Of a stretch of DNA of 64,000 nt, positions 57,081 through 64,000 are shown in pieces. The notes under the pieces were generated by a model. That model worked only from the letters and a program-made list of their open reading frames with translations. It ran no database searches and was not told the origin of the DNA. The stretch's first letter is position 1; each line of letters opens with the position of its first letter. The DNA comes from Puccinia triticina (Eukaryota > Basidiomycota > Pucciniomycetes > Pucciniales > Pucciniaceae), in contig NC_070567.1 of assembly GCF_026914185.1 (NCBI RefSeq), positions 4,986,001-5,050,000 of the forward strand. Reading direction: 5' to 3'. Position numbers and translations under genes: made by a program.

Positions 57081-60000
57081 TTAGTTTCTTGAACGAGTGC
57101 GAGTGAATCCCTTGAAAGCGAGTTCGTCACCGTCTGAATCCGAACCGGTGTCGACAGAAACGACGCGTTTGTTGCGTTGAGATTGATTTTGGGTGCGGGA
57201 GGGACGGGTGAGTGTCCTGGTTGGAGGAGGGGGCTTTCTGGGGGAAGAGTTTTCTTCTGATTCACTCGGTGGATCGGGCGCTGAGCTTTTGCCTGAGCGC
57301 GAAGGTCGTTGAGGTCGCTCATCCTGAGTGGATCGATCTTTGGCTTTTGCCCCCAACTTAAGGGTCGTTTGTGATCCTGCTCCTGACCTCACAGACTTCG
57401 CTCTATCCGACTGGGCCTTACCCTTGGCAGTTGATTTTGGCCTGCTTTCGAATTCCATCTCATCGTCGTCGTCATGTATCTCTGTGGGAACTTGTGTTGA
57501 ACTGACTTCCCTTGATTTCCTTGCATGCTCACGATCTGTTTTGAGGTGCATTAGAAAAAAGTTATCAAGGAGCTCGAGGGTAGGCCATCTCGGATTTAAC
57601 ATGTGAATGCGACACTGACCATCGATGCTGCTTGGCTGCAGTCGCACAGTCTCCATCTTCATACACCGGCGTGCGTAGGGCTGCGAAGGAGTGTGCAGCT
57701 GTGGCAGTGTCTGACCATTTTTCTAAGCGGACTCAATATAACCGGGAAAACAAAAATGAAAAAAACGTCAGCAGTAGTCGAGACTACGAAATTAGACAGA
57801 AATTTTACAAACCGGCTTGAACTTTTTAAAGTTGAGATGCTCATCGCCACCAGACCTATCTTCGGAGTCATATCGGGAAACTGGAAGCTTCTTAACCAAG
57901 TTGACATATTTGACTTTGAAAAAGCTTTTTGAACTATCAGGCTTTGTTCCTTTCCGGTTCCAATCATCCATTTGACGCAACTCATTCTCGCTCTGATCTT
58001 CCTCATCCCATCCGATCGGCCTAGTAGGGATGGGCCTTGTTTTGAGGATAATCTGGGGTTTACTGATTCGAAGTTGATTGAATTCTAGATTTGTTCGAAC
58101 TTCTTCCTCCGTCAATCTCTTTCCTGTCGTCTTCACCGACAAGTATCGGTCACCCATGTCGGCACCCTCATATTCGTCTTGGTCAACCTTGTGAGATCTC
58201 GATGTCTTTGGAGATTTGGTATTCGAATGGGCGCCAGTTTCCCTTTTATGATCGTGTTCACCTCCAGCCGAGAGATCTGAGCGAGATCTCTCCAATTCCC
58301 GTCGTGTTTGGATGCGCGCTTTCTTCTGGGGTTTGTTGTTTCTTCCATTATTACCTGAAGACATATCTTCCTCGCCCGAAGATAGATGTGCATCAGCTTT
58401 TCTTTTCAGACCATTATCTCTCTGCGTGGCAGTTTCCCGTAACATCTTGCTTGCCGGCCCTTCGATGCTGTGTATATCCACTTCATCGAGTCGCGAAGTG
58501 CTACCAGTGATCTTGCTTGGTTCGTCATCCGGACAATGTCCAAGCTTCTGCCTCTTCGCAGGAGGGTTATTTGGCACATCTTCGGACATTACGCGGTCAA
58601 GGTTTTGAGGCGTTTCAACGGTTTCCTGGCCAAGGAAATTCATGTATTTGGCGAAGCTAAATCCTCCTGGTGCTCGAGCTTTGCGCTTGAGTGGAGGTGG
58701 ACTCTGCGGAAATACAAACGAGTCCGTCAACGCTATGAATCACCAAAATATACTCAAAGGTTCGTGCTCACACTACATGGACTTGACAGCTGTGGTTCTG
58801 GGTTTGGACCCAACCTGCATACGTTTTCATCAGGACCTGTACTCGTCACCTGCGTGGTACTTTGTACCGGTGGTTCGACTTGAATGGCCTAGAAAACCCG
58901 ATTTGAAGTAGAAGTACTTCGGTACATTGCATGAAACAAGATGGGAGGTTAATCCAACGTTCACCCACCTCCATAGTGTCATCACCGAAATTGTCGTTCC
59001 TTGCAAGTCTCTGTAATACCTCAATTTCATCTGCCACCTCGCTATGTGGCAAAAGTTCTTTCATTCGTTCGCCATCTGTCCGACTCACTGTCCTTCGAAA
59101 CTATTATTGATCGGGTTGAGGTTAGAAAGTGGGGAAGTTACATTTGGAAGTGTTCAAGTAGACAATCAAAACCAAAGTATAGCTTACAAGCGCGCGAGGT
59201 GGTGAATCAGGTTCTGTGAAGGCTGAACTATCGCCAACAGCGAATCCGGCGGATCTTGAAGAGGGTGCTGAGAGTAGTGGGGCGTTGACAGCGAGGGCAG
59301 GATCATCGGTATGGTTGTGATCCACCGGGAGCTCGAAATATTCAGAGCCTTCCACTAATTGAGATGTGTCCACGTCGTATATAGCCTGGAGTAAATCATC
59401 CATCTCTTTGACTACCTGACCTCCGAAGCTGGTTTCATTTCCACATAGGGTTCAATAGCATTTCAAGTTATCAACAGCTGGTAGAAGATTGTATCAGCTT
59501 ACTCATACACAGATGCATAGTCCTTGGTTTTGATAACAACGCGATGGCCCGACTGGATTTGTGGTGGCCACAGCTTTTGAAGTTGCTGGGGGAATGTCGA
59601 AGATTTGTCAAAAGGCGAAGAGTGGGTGACGACACTGCCCAGTCCGGCGCGAACAATTTCTTCTATGTCTTGAGATTCTTTATCCTGCACCCCATAAAAA
59701 GAGACTGTAGGTCGCGGATCCTAAGCGTGTCGCGCGAGGCTTTTCAAGAGTTAGGAAACCTACCACTTGGTTTGCCAGTAAAATCATAGAAATTTTCGAG
59801 AATAAGGTTTTGCGGGCGGGATTGGGATCTAACTTGATCGGATCCTCGGACCAGTTTTTAAAGCGAATCGCTCCAGTGAAGTTTAACTGCGGGACCAACT
59901 TTTTCCAAGCAGCCTGGAAGTCTTTCTCGAAATCAGAGAATCCCTGGGATTTTGCCTCATGTATTGATTTTACCAGCTGAAATCGCTGCTGGTATGTGTC

Positions 60001-61128
60001 TTCGGTTTCGTCCGCTTTTTTGAAGATGGTGGGTTGGACTTGTTGCGTCGCTGGAGGTTTGACATGGGTCGCATGTAGGAAGTCATTTAACCAAGATTCC
60101 GAAATCAGCTGGATACCCAGGACAAGAGCATAACCAACTGGGTTTGTTGGTCTTAGAGGCGTAGGCAGGAAATGGGTATGTTCCTTGGTTGGGAATCGCG
60201 ATTCGGAGAAAAAAAATCCTGAGGGCAAACGAGACGGCGCCACAGGTGGGTTTGTTAAATCAGTGAAAATGTTACAATCATCAATTGTGGGGAAGTTTAG
60301 AAGGTTGGTCATCTTCAAACCTGTGTTTCTGTAGTTTTCCGGGATCATTTTACGCTTGGAAGGGCTCATGCAAATATTAACCGGGCGCCAATGAAATCTT
60401 GGTGCGGTGGGCGATAACAGCGTGTTGAAAATGAATAACAAGTGTCAACGTCAGCTTCCATCGTATTCAAAGTATGAAGCAACTAACATCCCAGCTGGTG
60501 GTTCATTTGGGATGGCGCTGAGTTGTTCACAAGACAGTATCAGTGGGGAAAATCACCGGATCCAAGAGAATGAGGGGTCAGAGCGGTTTTTAGTCGGTAC
60601 TTGATCACCGGATTCGATGCTGTGAGAAGATCCGGGCTTGATTATGATTTCAGAGTTTTTCCCGCGGTGTAGCTTGAGATCCTTAGGGGAATGGTTGGTG
60701 AGTGTTAATGGATATAAATTTGGTAGTTCGGTCGGGTCTGGGAAGTCGCTCTTGACATAAGAAGAAAAAAGCAATTGGCCGTGGTTGATTTAAGCGGGCA
60801 GATATGAGTAGTGACGATCAGAGGCAAACCACACCAACTCACCAAAGAGTATGGGCCCGCATCCAACGCGATAGCACGCAATCTAGACAAGCTGTCGAAA
60901 TCGAGCGATAGATCGTTTCTGGAGTCTCTGCCTAAGCTGTAAACGCGGCTGGGTCGGAGCCACCTCTGTTGCGGATATTCCTGAGCTACATCAGATAGTG
61001 AGGTGACGGTGTGGCAGTTATATGGACATCAGCACACATCCTTACAAGGATGACAGCACAAAAGGAAACTCACTATGAGCTTTACTCGGGTCATCTATTT
61101 CGCGAAATGGAGCTTCGACAATCCACAT
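57081..61128 (-). CDS. NBS1/Xrs2/nibrin-like DNA double-strand-break repair protein
   Basis: NBS1 joins Mre11 and Rad50 at DNA breaks and activates ATM/Tel1. Exon 1 is 61128-61074 and exon 2 60985-60843, in phase; later exons include parts of 60774-60600, 60441-59700, 59403-59190, 59088-58980, 58730-57805 and 57540-57081, with some joints unresolved. N-terminal FHA domain: WLRPSRVYSLGRD then SLSRLRA (the usual SRxHA His is Arg here). A BRCT-like region contains LGIQLISESWLNDF. A long acidic/basic disordered middle follows. Near its end HLNFKKFKPV matches the Mre11-binding NFKKFxK motif, and the C-terminus has acidic residues followed by FKGF, like the FxF/Y ATM/Tel1-binding motif. The combination and order support NBS1 although overall identity is low. 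Confidence 0.8.
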
Positions 61129-61228
61129 GGCTATCGGGGACTGCCGTGGCAGTTCTCAGACAGTCCTAAGAATAAAAATTTGTGTCAGGTGTGGGGGGCA
61201 GTAACTTGAGGTGAAGGCTGCGATCTAA

Positions 61229-61349
61229 CAGCCCCTCCCCCGAGGCGACGGGCCGAACTTAACCGAACTTAACAAAGTCCCTCGCTGCTGCGGGCGTGTG
61301 ACTCGCGAAGCGAGCCTCCGACAGCCCTCGGCAGGAGGGACTTATACCG
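61229..61349. repeat. AAGTCCCTC repeat, copy 1
   Basis: The complement reads AAGTCCCTCCTGCCGAGGGC and on through GCCCGCAGCAGCGAGGGAC and TTAAGTTCGG. The same order occurs on the plus strand at 63222-63330. Confidence 0.65.
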
Positions 61350-61762
61350 TACCTCCCCATCCTGGCGCACGGAGAATGAGATTTTCACCCCTGTTTTCAC
61401 TTTTCCTTGTGTATCTCTGTCATTCCGCAAGAACTTGTATTTTTTTTTGCTCCAGACCAGCCCAACATGCAAGCGCTGAGGCTTGTATTTTTTGTTCTCT
61501 ATTTACGGACTCATGGCAATCCTGAAAAATTATACAATATAAAATATGTTCAAGAGTGCTACTGACTCTGTAAGCCCGAATTGCAGAGATTCATTACAAC
61601 ACAAGAGCACGGACCCTCAAAGTAATACATAGCTTGTTTCACATGAAGCTAGTTTGAGGAACTTGCTCAGTGGTGAACCTGTGCGTATGTAGATCATCAA
61701 GAGTGAGATCGAGTGAGATTGGCTCATACAAGTACGCCATCAACATAACCAATCATCGCCAG
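61350..61762. other. Gene-free stretch
   Basis: No gene or element recognised. Confidence 0.4.
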
Positions 61763-62935
61763 GATGACCGGTATCGACCGGTCATCGAGGGGACTTGACA
61801 CTCTCAATGGCCGGTATGTTGCACCCCCGAATAAAACTTCTTTAATTGCTAAAAAAAGGGCCTGAGAACCCACACATGCTGATCTTGCAAAGATTGTCCC
61901 ACCCAGCCCCTTCCCGGTGCAAGAATGCCTCCTCGGCCTTCAGTTACCCCTCCCGATGGCCGCCGATGTAATAGGTCATCAAAGGGAGAAGACAGTGGCC
62001 ATCGAGAGGACTCTCCTCCTCTAGATGTGCAGTCGGACCGGCCATTGAAGGGAGTGTTTACTCCATTCAATGGCCAGTCTCCTTGTCAAGCATGTACAAG
62101 TGCCGAGGATTCTGCCCGGTGGGAATGAATCATTCTTGGCAAGCATATGTGCAGGTGATTGCCGGGGAGCAACCTCGGCAAGGATGTAGACTAGCTGGTG
62201 CATTGTAAGGAGCAATATTCCCCCCGGGCCCGGCGAGCCAAGTGAATTACAAGGAGCGATATTCTCCCCGGGCCCGGCGAGCGAAGACACCTTCCGCCGT
62301 CCGGCCAGCCAATACACATAGCCGCTGTCCGCCTGGAGCAGCCTTCCTTGGCTAGCAGGTACGGACTGCTCCATGGTGGAATCCTTCCCAATGTGCAGGT
62401 GCTCACCAAAGAAGTTACCTATTTTTACGTGGTTGTTGTTCTGGTGGAGACTGTTGCTGATTTGTCCTCGCAACTGGCTCTCTTTTTGGAAATAGAGAAG
62501 TTTTATTCAATTCCTCCGGTATGTTCCGGTCATCGAGAGGATAAAGCCCTCTCAAAGAACGGCACAGTACCGGTCATTGAGAGGCTCGAGTCCCCTCGAT
62601 GACCGGTTGATACCGGTCATCGGGAGTGTCAAGTCCCCTCGATGACCGGTCAATACCGGTCATCGGGAGTGTCATTTCAAGTCCCCTCAATGGCCGGCAC
62701 AGACCGGTCATTGAGAGGTTTGTATACTCTTGATGGCCAGTCTGTACTGGCCATTGAGTGTCGAGTCCCCTTGATGACCGGCACAGACCGGTCATCAAGA
62801 GGTTTTACATATCCCTTTGATGACCGGTCTGTACCGGTCATCCAGGGCATTGTATATATCTCTCTTGATGACCGGTCTTTACCGGTCATCCAGAGGGTTA
62901 TACGGTCTTGATGGCGGGTCTGTGTGGCGATCAAG
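61763..62935. repeat. Array of GATGACCGGT/ACCGGTCATC palindromes
   Basis: The core dyad GATGACCGGTNNNTACCGGT occurs many times, spaced about 40-60 bp by variants of GAGAGTGTCAAGTCCCCTC. It is densest at 62521-62910. Degenerate members (GGCCATTGAAGGG) extend to the left. No coding role is evident. Confidence 0.75.
62204..62282 (+). repeat. 44-bp-period tandem duplication
   Basis: AAGGAGCRATATTCYCCCCG followed by GGCCCGGCGAGC occurs twice. Confidence 0.85.
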
Positions 62936-63216
62936 GGCTCAGAGGCTTGACTGTAAGTCAAAAAAAAAACATTGAGCACGGATCTCTTCTGTGACTCGAC
63001 TTCAGTAAATTCCAAGGTTTGGTGAACTTTGAAAATTTATTTCTATTTGAAGGAGTTGTGTAAAATAACTAAGATTGTATCAGATGATAGGCAAGAAGCA
63101 AGGCTCTGCGCCAAGCAAATTTTTAAGGTTTTAAGTATTGAGGGCAAGGAACTGTGATGGTTTAAAAAAACCACCCAGCCAAACTCAGATTCTAGGCTCT
63201 GCAAAAGGGGGTGATA
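62936..63216. other. Gene-free stretch
   Basis: No gene or element recognised. Confidence 0.4.
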
Positions 63217-63374
63217 GCGCGCAAGTCCCTCCTGCCAAGGGCTATCGGAGGCTTGCTTTGCAAGACCAGACGCCCGCAGCAGCAAGGGGCTTGGGTTAAG
63301 TTCGGAACTTAACGCAGTCCCTCCGATGAGGTCGCGCGCAGCGCAACCTCCGCAGGAGGGACTTGCCCGCGAGC
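63217..63374. repeat. AAGTCCCTC repeat, copy 2, with inverted ends
   Basis: Starts GCGCGCAAGTCCCTCCTGCC and ends GCAGGAGGGACTTGCCCGCG, so it is itself a short inverted-repeat element of about 158 bp. Confidence 0.65.
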
Positions 63375-64000
63375 GGTGAATGTTGGCACAGGAGGAACTT
63401 GATTTTTTGCCAAATTCCCAAAATTTTCAGTAATCTGCCAGTCCCTCCCTCAACTTAGCAAATTCTTTCCTTTTTTTTTGATCAAATGAAAGATCTCCAT
63501 GTTGCGGAGAGGACCACATTTTCAAAAAAATTATTATCCAATTTCTTCAACCTGTAATTGGAGCAGTAAATCATCCAACTCCCTTCTTAGGTGGAGGGTT
63601 GAGTAAATCTACAAAGTGCCCTCAGATAGGCTTGAATCCTTTTTTGACCTTCCAGGTTAGACAGATTGGTGACACATCATGTTCAGTTTTCTTAGCTAAT
63701 CTTGCTTTGTACGTTGACCTCATTCAACTGTCAGTGAGCGTGTGAGTTTATGGTCTCTCAGGTTTCCAGTGCATTCCTCGATCATTTTTGCCTTTGAAGG
63801 ACCCGGACAAGTAAGAATATAGGGCTGGAGGAATGGGGAAAGGATAGGAATGAAGCCATGCTTCTTAGGTATCATTTGATCCAACACACCATGCAGGAAA
63901 CCTTTGAGGTGGGGGTTTAAAACTGATTCAAAAATAAAGACCTGGCATTGAGGCAGATTTTCTGTTCCTGCCACCCCAGCAAGTTCGGCGACGGGCCCAG
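63375..64000. other. Gene-free right edge
   Basis: Short frames only, for example 63974-63720 (-), with no motif. The window ends here, so a gene could continue outside. Confidence 0.4.

Noticed and set aside
62521..62910. CRISPR-like palindromic repeats with spacers
   Set aside because: Spacers are themselves similar and dyads vary; no cas genes; eukaryotic context.

Overview
This window looks like nuclear DNA of a filamentous basidiomycete, most likely a rust fungus (Pucciniales). The clues are short GT-AG introns in almost every gene, a copper-fist regulator, very high transposon density and mutation marks resembling the repeat silencing reported in Pucciniomycotina. The species assignment is inference; no sequence search was possible.

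Host genes, left to right: an aldo/keto reductase interrupted by a stop codon (184-1541, +); a copper-sensing Cuf1/Mac1-type transcription factor (26741-28856, -); an SP-RING/MIZ protein, probably a SUMO E3 ligase (29799-32049, -); a Sur7/PalI-like four-helix membrane protein (33218-34145, +); an Aurora kinase (35121-36763, +); a small RRM protein resembling the N-terminus of cyclophilin E (37864-38523, -); ribosomal protein L13 (42246-43121, -); and an NBS1/Xrs2-like DNA-repair protein (57081-61128, -). These are ordinary single genes and do not form one pathway.

The rest is mainly mobile DNA, much of it bounded exactly by terminal repeats and target-site duplications. The largest object (2950-21027) is a non-autonomous CACTA-type element with CACTAC ends and a TAC duplication. 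Its body is a giant inverted array of about 172-bp repeats. It has been invaded by a MULE with a transposase-OTU fusion gene (2978-7497, 9-bp duplication), a Copia retrotransposon (10176-15954, AAAAC duplication) and a palindromic element (18174-18559, 7-bp duplication). Further right lie a young internally deleted Gypsy element (21582-24152), a Tc1/mariner element with two convergent genes (38714-41816), two more members of the palindromic 7-bp-duplication family (45629-46036 and 50203-50659), a mariner-type MITE (52180-52542) and a decayed PIF/Harbinger element (52833-56692). The Harbinger element carries a tRNA-like sequence split by a 112-bp CACTA MITE.

The most notable observations are the giant CACTA palindrome, the palindromic family with constant ends and variable bodies, the tRNA-like sequence repaired in silico by excising a MITE, and the recurrence of ATTGA-context nonsense codons in several unrelated transposons, consistent with TCG-targeted C-to-T mutation.
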